A DNA stretch of 6,727 nucleotides, from assembly GCA_030594925.1 (NCBI GenBank), contig JAUVEG010000073.1:1-6727 (forward strand). Direction: 5' to 3'. Position 1 is the first letter of the stretch. The number at the start of each line of letters is the position of its first letter. The notes below the pieces were generated by a model. That model searched no databases. It was not told where the DNA came from and saw only the letters and a list, made by a program, of their open reading frames with translations. Source of the stretch: Gammaproteobacteria bacterium. Lineage in GTDB: Bacteria > Pseudomonadota > Gammaproteobacteria > Chromatiales > Chromatiaceae. The position numbers and the translations under genes are program-made. This document shows, in pieces, positions 1 to 6,351 of the stretch.

Positions 1-88
1 GAGAAACTTAATAGTGCGGAATTTATAAGTCATTCCACCCAGAGAGTGTTTTACGCTTCTTAGAATTATCGTAAGTCATTGAAATGAT
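1..88. other. non-coding flank downstream of the tRNA
   Basis: No credible gene is visible. The stretch is AT-rich compared with the rest of the window. It holds a 9-bp direct repeat TAAGTCATT at 26-34 and 72-80, and a weak inverted repeat GGAAT/ATTCC (18-22 and 32-36). It lies directly 3' of a tRNA gene, a common place for integrative elements to insert, but no integrase or duplicated tRNA end is visible inside the window. Confidence 0.4.
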
Positions 89-165
89 TGGCGCGCCCGA
101 CTGGATTCGAACCAGTGACCCCCGCCTTCGGAGGGCGGTACTCTATCCAGCTGAGCTACGGGCGC
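89..165 (-). tRNA. tRNA-Arg, anticodon CCG
   Basis: Read on the minus strand, this folds as a complete 77-nt tRNA. The 7-bp acceptor stem pairs GCGCCCG (165-159) with CGGGCGC (99-93), followed by discriminator G and a genome-encoded CCA (91-89). The D arm begins GCTCAG, the anticodon stem CCGCC/GGCGG encloses the loop CTCCGAA, and the T arm holds GGTTCGAATCC. The loop gives anticodon CCG, which reads the arginine codon CGG. An encoded CCA is usual in gammaproteobacteria. The gene stands alone here. No clear U-rich terminator follows it in bases 1-88. Confidence 0.97.
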
Positions 166-373
166 GTGATTGAAAGTGTGTTGATATTAAGGGGCATCTG
201 TTTGATACGTAACATCAACAGCGACGATAGACTACTGCAACTAACGGCTCTTGTCCATTGGCATTATCCCATCGATATTGATGGAAAATCAGCTCTTTAT
301 TGCATAAGTCGTTCAGCAGAGAGAGTTGCAGCAGGCAATCTGAAAATAGACGGTTCTATCATCCTGGATTTAG

Positions 374-386
374 GAATATAATATTC
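374..386 (+). promoter_or_regulatory. putative -10 box within a palindrome, upstream of the cytochrome gene
   Basis: TATAAT at 377-382 is an exact match to the sigma-70 -10 consensus. It lies inside a perfect 6+1+6 palindrome (GAATAT-A-ATATTC, 374-386). Transcription from it would begin near 389 and give a leader of about 40 nt before the ATG at 429. No good -35 hexamer is found 16-18 bp upstream, so the promoter might need an activator or might not be real. Confidence 0.35.
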
Positions 387-417
387 AGGTTTTTCCACTC
401 CCTAAATTTCTTTTTTC

Positions 418-422
418 AGGAG
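418..422 (+). promoter_or_regulatory. Shine-Dalgarno sequence fixing the cytochrome start
   Basis: AGGAG ends six bases before the ATG at 429. This selects 429 rather than the in-frame ATG at 300, whose extra 43 residues would bury the lipoprotein signal peptide. Confidence 0.8.
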
Positions 423-428
423 CAAAAT

Positions 429-1064
429 ATGCTATCTCTTCGTTTGTCACACAAGATAATTCCAGTTGTTGCTGCAGTGAGTGTGTTGGCTCTCACAGCC
501 TGTAGTGAAGAAGCTAAAGCCCCGCTTACTGATGAGCAGATTTCAGCTGTTAAGGAGCAGTTGGCGCCTATGGCTTCTGTCGTAGTGACTGGAGAGAGTG
601 CAGCTGCCCCGGCAAAGGCTCCTGTAGAAGCCACACCTGAACCAGCTCCAGCGGCGCCGGTGCCAGCCGCACCTGAATCTGCTCCTTCGGCATCTGAAAC
701 ACCTGCAGCCGCACCTGCTGAACCTACACCAATTGAAGCCACGCCTGAGCCTGCCGAAGCACCTGCTGCCGCTGAGACGACTGCTTCTGCTCCAGTTGAA
801 GCGGCCGCGCCTGCACCCGATGCGCTTGCGCTGGCAACCAGTAGCGCCTGCATGGCGTGTCATCAGATCGATGTGAAGCTCGTTGGACCTGCCTATAAAG
901 AGGTGGCTGCTAAATACAAGGATGATCCAGCCGCACTGGATATGCTGGTTGCGAAAGTGAAAGCGGGCGGCGTTGGCGTCTGGGGGCAGATTCCCATGCC
1001 GCCGAATGCGCATGTCAGCGATGCGGATATCAGGACGGTCGTTAGCTGGGTGCTTGCGCAGTAA
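429..1064 (+). CDS. lipoprotein-anchored monohaem cytochrome c (c551-like domain)
   Basis: This is a 211-residue electron-transfer protein expected on the periplasmic side of a membrane. The N-terminus is a lipoprotein signal: basic start, hydrophobic stretch to about residue 22, and lipobox LTAC with Cys25 as the lipid-modified residue. Residues 30-55 form a short acidic, possibly helical segment. Residues about 58-130 are a low-complexity Pro/Ala/Glu linker containing EATPEPA twice (67-73 and 103-109). The C-terminal 71 residues are a class I cytochrome c domain: CMACH at 141-145 binds haem (His145 as axial ligand), and the IPMPPN motif supplies the second ligand, Met190. The domain layout (VGPAY, KVKAGGVGVWG, SWVLAQ end) resembles cytochrome c551/c552. 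The Shine-Dalgarno at 418-422 supports the ATG at 429. The gene converges with rep. Its redox partner is unknown; it could serve a terminal oxidase or a periplasmic reductase. The haem domain is very certain, lipidation fairly so. Confidence 0.92.
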   Translation: MLSLRLSHKIIPVVAAVSVLALTACSEEAKAPLTDEQISAVKEQLAPMASVVVTGESAAAPAKAPVEATPEPAPAAPVPAAPESAPSASETPAAAPAEPTPIEATPEPAEAPAAAETTASAPVEAAAPAPDALALATSSACMACHQIDVKLVGPAYKEVAAKYKDDPAALDMLVAKVKAGGVGVWGQIPMPPNAHVSDADIRTVVSWVLAQ

Positions 1065-1082
1065 TTTGAAATCCACCTCGAT

Positions 1083-1101
1083 CCCCCTTTGATAAAGAGG
1101 G
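1083..1101 (-). repeat. GC-rich hairpin in the convergent cytochrome/rep spacer
   Basis: CCCCCTTT (1083-1090) and AAAGAGGG (1094-1101) form an 8-bp stem around a 3-base loop. The one imperfect pair is C/A in plus-strand RNA but a G-U wobble in minus-strand RNA, so the fold suits the rep transcript better. Purine-rich sequence (GAGGATTAGGGGAGG) follows on the right. The reverse complement resembles the CCCTAATCCCCCTTT-type repeats scattered in many bacterial genomes. No U-run follows in either direction, so it is not a canonical intrinsic terminator, though it could protect or end the two converging messages. Confidence 0.5.
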
Positions 1102-1122
1102 AGGATTAGGGGAGGGGACAAC

Positions 1123-3117
1123 TCAGGTATTGTCGAGCAGGGCGCGAATGTTTGCCAGGTGCGCCTTGCCGGTCTCTTTGGTCACCTGTTTCTGCTGCTT
1201 CTCTCCCTCCCATTGCAGGCACTCTTCGGGTATTTCGTCCAGGAAACGACTCGGCTCGCACAGCATCCACTCTCCATAACGCCTGCGGCGTCTGGCCAGG
1301 GTCATGATCAAGTGACGGCGGGCGCGGGTGATGCCGACATAGGCGAGGCGGCGCTCCTCCTCGATGTTCTCCTCTTCGATACTGACACGATGCGGCAGCA
1401 GCTCCTCCTCCATGCCAACCAGGTAGACCAGTGGAAACTCGAGCCCCTTGGCGGAGTGCAGGGTCATCAGGGAGATGCGTTCTCCGTCGCTATCCTCATC
1501 CTGACGCTCAAGGATGTCGATGAGCGTCAGGTGGTTGACCAGTTCGTGCGGTTCGTTTTTCGCATCCTGCTGAAGCCTTTGCAGCCACTCCAGGAGTTCA
1601 TCGATGTTGTCCCAGCGGCGCTGCGCCACGGTTTCCGAGGAGCTTTTTTCTCTAAGAATCGCCATGTAGTCGATTTCGTGGAGCAGGTTTGTGAGAGCTT
1701 TGGCTGCCCCCAGTTCAGCAGTTTTGCTTTGCTGACGCTGCATCCAGTCATGAAACTCCTGTAGAATTCCGCGCCGTCTTGCATCCATGCAGTCGTTGAG
1801 TCCAAACTCGCCGCAGGCGTTCAGCAGGCTGATGTCTCGCTGGTTGGCGTAGGCGCCGAGTTTTTCCAGGGTCGCTGACCCGATTTGACGGCGGGGAACA
1901 TTGATGATGCGCAGGAAGGCGGCGTTGTCATCAGCATTGGCAATCAGGCGCAGAAACGCCATGGTATCCTTGATCTCGGCACGGCCGAAGAATGACTGGC
2001 CGCCGCTGAGAAAGTAGGGCAGGTCATGCTGGCGCAACGCCTTTTCAAACAGGCGCGCCTGGTGATTACCCCGGTAGAGTATTGCAATGTCACCCAGTGC
2101 TCTTCCCTGGAATTTTTGCACCAGTATATCTGAGATGACGCGCTCGGCCTCGTGCTCCTCATCCTTGCACTGCATAACGCGGATGTTGTCACCTTCTCCC
2201 AGCGCGCTCCACAGGCGTTTTTCAAACAGGTGCGGGTTGTTGGCGATGAGCGCATTGGCCGCCTTGAGAATGGTGCTGACTGAGCGGTAGTTCTGCTCCA
2301 GTTTAATGACTTTAAGACGTGGGAAGTCCTTTTTCAGCTGTAGCATGTTTTCCGGGTTGGCTCCGCGCCATGCGTAGATCGACTGGTCATCATCACCGAC
2401 CACGGTCAATGCCTGGCGAATTCCGGCGAGATGCCTGATCAATGCATATTGACTGAGATTGGTGTCCTGGTATTCATCGACCAGCAGATACTGCAGCCGT
2501 CCCTGCCAGCGTTGCAGTATCTCCGCATTGTCATTGAAGAGCTTGACCGGTAGCCAGATCAGATCATCGAAATCGACGGCATTATAAGCCCGCAGGCTGC
2601 GTTCGTAGGCGCCATAGCAGAGGGCTGTATGCAGGCTCTGCTGGTCGGCTGCCGCCGCCTCGGCCTGCTTGGGCGTCAACATCATATTCTTCCATGTGGA
2701 GATCTGCCAGCGTACTGCGCTGACATGCTCTGCGTCATGTTCATGCAGCAGCTCCTTGACCAGCGGCAGGGTGTCCTGTTCGTCCAGGAGCGTGAAACCG
2801 GATTTTAATCCCGTCTCCCTGTAGTGTAGTCGTAGAATATTGAGACCTAACTGGTGGAAGGTGCTGACTCTTAGTCCCCGGCTTTTGCTGCTGTCAAGCA
2901 GATCTCTGACGCGCCCTTTCATCTCCCTGGCTGCCTTGTTGGTAAAGGTGACGGCCAGAATATTGCGTGCAGGAATTCCCTGTTGTTCAATCAGCCAGGC
3001 GATTTTTTGGGTGATAACGCCGGTTTTTCCGGAGCCGGCGCCTGCCAGCACCAGCAACGGGCCGTCAAGATAACGCACCGCATCCATCTGCTGCTCATTG
3101 AGTTGCATCCTGGCCAT
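1123..3117 (-). CDS. rep: ATP-dependent DNA helicase Rep (UvrD/Rep superfamily 1A)
   Basis: A 664-residue 3'-5' DNA helicase, close to the 673 residues of E. coli Rep and alignable to it end to end from memory. In E. coli, Rep moves with the replisome and clears proteins ahead of the fork. Visible motifs in order: Q motif near LNEQQ (6-10); Walker A AGAGSGKT (25-32, Lys31); motif Ia TFTNKAA (57-63); motif II DEYQD (214-218); motif III DDDQSIYAWRGA (242-253); motif IV QNYRS (275-279); motif V LMTLHSAKGLEF (550-561); motif VI EERRLAYVGITRAR (587-600). The C-terminal KAHLANIRALL matches the E. coli Rep tail that contacts the replicative helicase DnaB, which favours Rep over UvrD or PcrA. The start is either Met1 or Met4; the E. 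coli protein begins at the equivalent of Met4, but neither has a strong ribosome site. The gene is divergent from the LOG gene and convergent with the cytochrome gene. It appears intact. Confidence 0.96.
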   Translation of the reverse strand: MARMQLNEQQMDAVRYLDGPLLVLAGAGSGKTGVITQKIAWLIEQQGIPARNILAVTFTNKAAREMKGRVRDLLDSSKSRGLRVSTFHQLGLNILRLHYRETGLKSGFTLLDEQDTLPLVKELLHEHDAEHVSAVRWQISTWKNMMLTPKQAEAAAADQQSLHTALCYGAYERSLRAYNAVDFDDLIWLPVKLFNDNAEILQRWQGRLQYLLVDEYQDTNLSQYALIRHLAGIRQALTVVGDDDQSIYAWRGANPENMLQLKKDFPRLKVIKLEQNYRSVSTILKAANALIANNPHLFEKRLWSALGEGDNIRVMQCKDEEHEAERVISDILVQKFQGRALGDIAILYRGNHQARLFEKALRQHDLPYFLSGGQSFFGRAEIKDTMAFLRLIANADDNAAFLRIINVPRRQIGSATLEKLGAYANQRDISLLNACGEFGLNDCMDARRRGILQEFHDWMQRQQSKTAELGAAKALTNLLHEIDYMAILREKSSSETVAQRRWDNIDELLEWLQRLQQDAKNEPHELVNHLTLIDILERQDEDSDGERISLMTLHSAKGLEFPLVYLVGMEEELLPHRVSIEEENIEEERRLAYVGITRARRHLIMTLARRRRRYGEWMLCEPSRFLDEIPEECLQWEGEKQQKQVTKETGKAHLANIRALLDNT

Positions 3118-3194
3118 GATTTAGTCGCAGCGTCCCCGCGTAGGTGATGTTATTATCGTCACTGAGAACCAATTATTATATGTGATTTCTATCT
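3118..3194. promoter_or_regulatory. divergent promoter region of rep and the LOG gene
   Basis: This 77-bp spacer must start both genes unless they are read from further away. On the minus strand, 3175-3180 reads TATAAT, an exact -10 consensus placed about 50 nt before a rep transcript's ATG. On the plus strand the overlapping TATTAT (3174-3179) could serve the LOG gene, giving a leader of only about 9 nt. No strong -35 boxes are seen for either, so these are tentative. Confidence 0.35.
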
Positions 3195-3881
3195 ATGCGT
3201 AGTGATAAGCACAATCCACGGGAATCCTGGCGGGTTTTCCAGATTATGGCCGAGTTTGTCGAGGGCTTCGAGAAGCTGGGCTGCATACATCCGGCAGTGA
3301 GTGTCTTTGGTTCGGCGAGAACGCCACAGGAGCATCCCTGGTATCAAAAGACGGTTGAAATCTCCTGCCTGTTGTCTGACAGCGGCTTTGCGGTGGTTTC
3401 CGGCGGTGGCCCCGGAATCATGGAGGCGGCCAATCGCGGCGCGCAGATGGGTAAGTCGCAGAGTATCGGCGTCAATATTCAGCTTCCTCACGAACAGTTG
3501 GGGAACCCCTATCAGGATGTCAGTGTTGATTTTAAACACTTCTTTGCGCGCAAAGTGATGTTCGTCAAGCATGCTGTCGCCTATGTGGTGATGCCCGGTG
3601 GTTTTGGCACGCTGGATGAATTTGCCGAGATGTTGACCCTGATCCAGACTGGCAAGAGTCGCAACATTCCCATTATCCTGGTTGAATCTGAATTCTGGAG
3701 CGGCCTGCTGCAGTGGTTTGAAGAGGCTCTGAACAAGAACGGCATGATCAGCCCGGAAGATATGAATCTGATCCAGGTGATCGATGAACCTAAAGAGGTG
3801 GTGGATGCAATTTTTCACCACTATGAAGGCCGTAGCCTCGAGCCTTCGGCTGAGGAGCAGGAGATGCTGCTGCGACTTTAG
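3195..3881 (+). CDS. LOG-family protein, TIGR00730-type Rossmann fold
   Basis: A 228-residue cytosolic protein of the LOG (Lonely Guy)/lysine-decarboxylase-like family. Characterised members are phosphoribohydrolases that cleave cytokinin riboside 5'-monophosphates, and bacterial relatives such as PpnN cleave nucleotide monophosphates to base and ribose 5-phosphate. Signature elements are the SVFGSAR strand-turn (36-42), the glycine-rich GGGPGIMEAAN (70-80), the ARK segment (118-120) and PGGFGTLDE (134-142), which holds the family's conserved Thr and Glu. The old label lysine decarboxylase is misleading. The natural substrate cannot be read from the sequence. The N-terminal RESWRVFQIMAEFVEGFE segment, common in this subgroup, supports the ATG at 3195. 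No Shine-Dalgarno precedes it, so a nearly leaderless message is possible. It is divergent from rep and 47 bp upstream of the DUF2782 gene. Confidence 0.9.
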   Translation: MRSDKHNPRESWRVFQIMAEFVEGFEKLGCIHPAVSVFGSARTPQEHPWYQKTVEISCLLSDSGFAVVSGGGPGIMEAANRGAQMGKSQSIGVNIQLPHEQLGNPYQDVSVDFKHFFARKVMFVKHAVAYVVMPGGFGTLDEFAEMLTLIQTGKSRNIPIILVESEFWSGLLQWFEEALNKNGMISPEDMNLIQVIDEPKEVVDAIFHHYEGRSLEPSAEEQEMLLRL

Positions 3882-3928
3882 TTCATCACATAAAACCTAA
3901 AACCTATTTCTTTAACTGGTAATTAATT

Positions 3929-4210
3929 ATGAAAATTGTCTCTATTGGTGCTGCTGCACTGCTGTCTCTCTCATCCATCTCCGCCGCTGAACCTGAGGCT
4001 TATGAAACCGAGAGTGTTAAAGTCATCGAAGGCGACCGTGTCGATATCTATGAGCATCGCGACAAGCAGGGCCGCAACAGGGTGGATATTGTCCCGGATC
4101 GCACCAAGCCCTACACATTTCTCGGTGCTGAGATCGGTGATGAGGCGAGCCGGCCGGCCGCTGGTTCGCCGGATGCGCCGACCCAGATGTGGTCTATCAA
4201 GAAGTGGTGA
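3929..4210 (+). CDS. small exported DUF2782-family protein
   Basis: A 93-residue protein with a cleavable Sec signal peptide: MK, a hydrophobic stretch to about residue 17, and a likely cut after Ala19 or Ala20 (SISAA/EPEAYE). The mature part is only about 73 residues and charged. The pattern of GDR followed by an acidic/aromatic strand (about 35-43), a basic turn, an I-x-P strand, a PYTFLG strand (61-66) and the terminal MWSIKKW is the pattern I recall for DUF2782, a periplasmic family of unknown function in gammaproteobacteria. No catalytic residues stand out and there is no Cys. The stop codon overlaps the possible starts of the TRAP small permease gene, so the two are probably co-translated. 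The ribosome site before the ATG is weak. The family assignment is from memory and moderate; export is well supported. Confidence 0.72.
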   Translation: MKIVSIGAAALLSLSSISAAEPEAYETESVKVIEGDRVDIYEHRDKQGRNRVDIVPDRTKPYTFLGAEIGDEASRPAAGSPDAPTQMWSIKKW

Positions 4211-4731
4211 CACCTGCTGCAACACCGGACCCGCACGGGGAAGGTGTGCTGCAGCAAATTAATGAGTTGACAGGCCGCAGTGTCTCATGGCTGACGCTGC
4301 TGATGGTGGTCGTCACCTTTATCGTGGTGGTGCTGCGCTACAGTTTCGATCTCGGCTGGATCTGGTTGCAGGAGTCAGTCACCTACATGCATGCCGCAGT
4401 CTTTATGCTCGGCATCTCCTATACCCTGAAGCATCAGGGGCATGTGCGGGTAGATATCTTCTATCGAAAATTCAGCCGCCGGGGACAGGCAATCGTTGAT
4501 CTCTTCGGCACGCTGTTTTTGTTGATTCCTGTCGCGCTGTTCATCCTCTGGTCAAGCTGGGATTATGTCTTTCAGTCATGGGGCGTGCTCGAAGGCTCGC
4601 GTGAGGCTGGTGGATTGCCGCTGGTTTTTCTCCTCAAGACATTGATGCTGTTGCTGCCACTGCTGCTGCTGCTCCAGGCGGTGGTGATGGTATTGCAATC
4701 TCTCCCGGTTGTGCGTCGACACGATGGCTGA
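4189..4731 (+). CDS. dctQ: TRAP transporter small permease (DctQ type)
   Basis: Inner-membrane small subunit of a tripartite ATP-independent periplasmic transporter, which uses an ion gradient to import solutes delivered by a binding protein. Four membrane segments are visible, at about residues 33-50, 63-82, 101-121 and 143-168 counted from the GTG at 4189. The hallmark region VLRYSFDLGWIWLQESVTYMH (49-68), then LKHQGHVRVDIFYRKFS (80-96) and GSREAGGLP (136-144), match the DctQ subgroup associated with mannitol/chloroaromatic-type transporters (COG4665). The start is uncertain. GTG at 4189 is the longest frame; GTG at 4207 makes a GTGA overlap with the preceding stop; GTG at 4246 has the best purine-rich upstream sequence (GGGGAAGG, 4237-4244) and gives an N-terminus more like known DctQ proteins. 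The 3' end overlaps dctM. Substrate cannot be inferred. Confidence 0.9.
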   Translation: MVYQEVVTPAATPDPHGEGVLQQINELTGRSVSWLTLLMVVVTFIVVVLRYSFDLGWIWLQESVTYMHAAVFMLGISYTLKHQGHVRVDIFYRKFSRRGQAIVDLFGTLFLLIPVALFILWSSWDYVFQSWGVLEGSREAGGLPLVFLLKTLMLLLPLLLLLQAVVMVLQSLPVVRRHDG

Positions 4732-6103
4732 GATGCTGCCGCTGTGGCTTTTTATCGCTGTCTGCGTGGTGTTGCTGCTGGGCTATCCGGTGGCTTTTGC
4801 ACTGGGTGGAACCGCCTTGCTGTTTGCTTTTCTTGGCAGCCTTGGCGGCTACTTCGACAGCGCTTTCCTGGCAGCACTGCCGAATCGCCTCTACGGCATC
4901 ATGATCAACGAGACGCTGATTGCAGTACCGCTGTTTGTCTTCATGGGCGTGATGCTGGAGCGCTCCAAAATCGCAGAGAATCTGCTCGATACCATGGCGG
5001 CGCTGTTTGGCAAGTTGCACGGCGGGCTGGGCATCTCGGTGACGCTCGTCGGCATGCTGCTTGCCGCCAGCACCGGCATCGTCGGCGCTACGGTTGTCAC
5101 CATGGGGCTGCTGTCTCTGCCGACGATGCTGCGCCGTAACTATGACCCCGCAGTTGCAACAGGCATCATCTGCGCCTCGGGAACCCTCGGGCAGATCATT
5201 CCGCCATCGATCATTCTGGTACTGTTGGGCGATGTACTCTCTTCGGCCTACCAGCAGGCGCAGCTGGATATGGGGGTGTGGTCGCCGGAGACGCTGTCAG
5301 TGGGTGACCTGTTCGTTGGCGCCCTGATCCCCGGTCTGCTGCTGGTACTCCTCTATATCCTCTATCTGCTGGTGCTGGGGATGGTGCGTCCGCAGCGCGT
5401 GCCTGCAATCCCTGAACAGGAGAGAGGGGAGGGGGGCAACGGCTGGTTTGCTGTCGCCAAAGCTCTGCTTCCTCCACTGCTGCTGATTGTCGCCGTACTG
5501 GGCTCGATCCTGGGAGGTTTCGCCACACCCACCGAGGCTGCCTCCGTTGGCGCCATCGGCGCCATGCTGCTGGCGGCAACGCGTCACAAGCTCAATCGGG
5601 AAACCCTGCGGGAGGTGACGCTGGAGACGACCAAAGTCACCAGCATGGTGTTCATGATCCTCATCGGGGCCTCGTTGTTCTCACTGGTGTTTCGCGGTTT
5701 TGGCGGTGATGTGCTGATCGAGGAGTTTCTCAAGGAGTTGCCGGGGGGCGTCGCCGGCGCTGTCATCATCGTCATGCTGGTGATGTTTCTGCTGGGTTTT
5801 ATTCTCGATTTTATCGAGATTACTTTCGTCGTGGTTCCCATCGTCGGTCCGATCCTGCTGGCAATGGGGCTCGATCCCATCTGGCTTGGCGTGATGATCG
5901 CGCTGAATCTGCAGACATCATTCCTGACCCCGCCGTTTGGCTTTGCGCTCTTCTATCTGCGTGGAGTGGCGCCGCCGCAGGTGACGACGGCGATGATCTA
6001 CCGGGGTGTGATACCGTTCATTTTGATTCAGCTGCTGATGCTGGGAATGCTGGCGCTATGGCCGCAACTGGCAACCTGGCTACCGCATCAGATTCTGAAA
6101 TAA
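4724..6103 (+). CDS. dctM: TRAP transporter large permease (DctM type)
   Basis: The ion-coupled transport subunit of the TRAP system, 459 residues from the ATG at 4724, highly hydrophobic with a dozen or so membrane segments along its whole length. Recognisable DctM landmarks are the YPVAFALGG segment (21-29), NETLIAVPLFVFMG (62-75), GTLGQIIPPS (153-162), ATPTEAA (267-273), GFILDFIEITFVVVPI (358-373) and TPPFG (402-406). The loop LGDVLSSAYQQAQLDMG (168-184) followed by LSVGDLFVGALIPG resembles the COG4664 (FcbT3-like) subgroup, consistent with the upstream small permease type. The ATG overlaps the end of dctQ by 8 bp, so translation is probably coupled; a longer frame from TTG at 4709 is less likely. 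The gene appears complete. No DctP or TAXI binding protein gene is present in the window, so the partner and substrate are unknown. Confidence 0.94.
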   Translation: MAEMLPLWLFIAVCVVLLLGYPVAFALGGTALLFAFLGSLGGYFDSAFLAALPNRLYGIMINETLIAVPLFVFMGVMLERSKIAENLLDTMAALFGKLHGGLGISVTLVGMLLAASTGIVGATVVTMGLLSLPTMLRRNYDPAVATGIICASGTLGQIIPPSIILVLLGDVLSSAYQQAQLDMGVWSPETLSVGDLFVGALIPGLLLVLLYILYLLVLGMVRPQRVPAIPEQERGEGGNGWFAVAKALLPPLLLIVAVLGSILGGFATPTEAASVGAIGAMLLAATRHKLNRETLREVTLETTKVTSMVFMILIGASLFSLVFRGFGGDVLIEEFLKELPGGVAGAVIIVMLVMFLLGFILDFIEITFVVVPIVGPILLAMGLDPIWLGVMIALNLQTSFLTPPFGFALFYLRGVAPPQVTTAMIYRGVIPFILIQLLMLGMLALWPQLATWLPHQILK

Positions 6104-6172
6104 TCAGATGAAAAGAAGTGAACCACGGAATTATTACTTGTTATTTTGCATCTACTCAGTCCGTGCGAGATC

Positions 6173-6283
6173 GTCGCTGCCGTTGGGTGTATCTACCGGA
6201 AAATGCCGTTAATACCTCCCTGTCGGCTCGCTTCGGCGTCCATGCCTCCGACGTTTCCTTTAGATACACCCAACAGCAGCGAC
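6173..6283. repeat. 30-bp inverted repeat with structured core
   Basis: The left arm 6173-6202 begins GTCGCTGC and continues GTTGGGTGTATCTA; the right arm 6254-6283 is its reverse complement with three mismatches (6181/6275, 6196/6260, 6197/6259). In minus-strand RNA the first mismatch becomes a G-U pair. Either strand's RNA would form a long stem-loop that could slow exonucleases or block read-through between the convergent dctM and moaE transcripts. No U-run follows it on either strand. Confidence 0.75.
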
Positions 6284-6327
6284 TTATTAGTTCATTTGAC
6301 AAGATACTGAATAGTTACGTTATTTTT

Positions 6328-6351
6328 TCCGTGTCGTCCGTGTATTCCGTG
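6328..6351. repeat. short 9-bp-period direct repeat (TCCGTG units)
   Basis: TCCGTG occurs at 6328-6333, 6337-6342 and 6346-6351, exactly 9 bp apart. On the minus strand this reads as three CACGGA units, the last-mentioned plus-strand copy forming part of the outer inverted repeat. The same type of CACGGA-rich sequence is, from memory, dispersed in many bacterial genomes and is often mistranslated as TTEYT-like peptides. Confidence 0.65.

Larger units (their letters stand above)
166..428. other. spacer between the tRNA and cytochrome genes
   Basis: This 263-bp spacer must carry the promoters of the minus-strand tRNA and the plus-strand cytochrome. Visible small palindromes are TTGAT/ATCAA separated by 7 bases (202-206 and 214-218) and the imperfect palindrome CCATCGATATTGATGG at 269-284. 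Neither matches the FNR consensus spacing of 4, so no regulator is assigned. Open frames through it are antisense to the tRNA or continue without a start signal, and are not credible genes. Confidence 0.45.

Noticed and set aside
202..218. TTGAT/ATCAA pair as an FNR site
   Set aside because: The half-sites are separated by 7 bases, whereas FNR sites need 4.
88..381. 97-residue plus-strand open frame
   Set aside because: It begins antisense to the tRNA gene (the [15 protein letters not shown] peptide is a known false translation of tRNA genes) and has no ribosome site.
300..428. 43-residue N-terminal extension of the cytochrome gene
   Set aside because: It would place the signal peptide internally and lacks a ribosome site; the AGGAG at 418-422 points to the ATG at 429.
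416..1121. Antisense frames (Ala/Gly/Ser-rich and Arg/Cys/Ser-rich) across the cytochrome gene
   Set aside because: Their compositions are what the Pro/Ala-coding GC-rich linker gives in other frames; they have no recognisable domain.
1159..1764. 201-residue plus-strand frame within rep
   Set aside because: It is antisense to the strongly conserved helicase C-terminal region and resembles no protein family.
3189..3821. 210-residue minus-strand frame opposite the LOG gene
   Set aside because: The plus strand carries clear LOG motifs; the antisense frame has none.
6086..6110. Hairpin CATCAGATT/AATCAGATG at the dctM stop as a terminator
   Set aside because: The stem is AT-rich with a mismatch, overlaps the stop codon, and no T-run follows.
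6328..6351. CRISPR-like array from the 9-bp periodic units
   Set aside because: The units are far too short, with 3-bp gaps and no spacer sequences; no cas genes are present.
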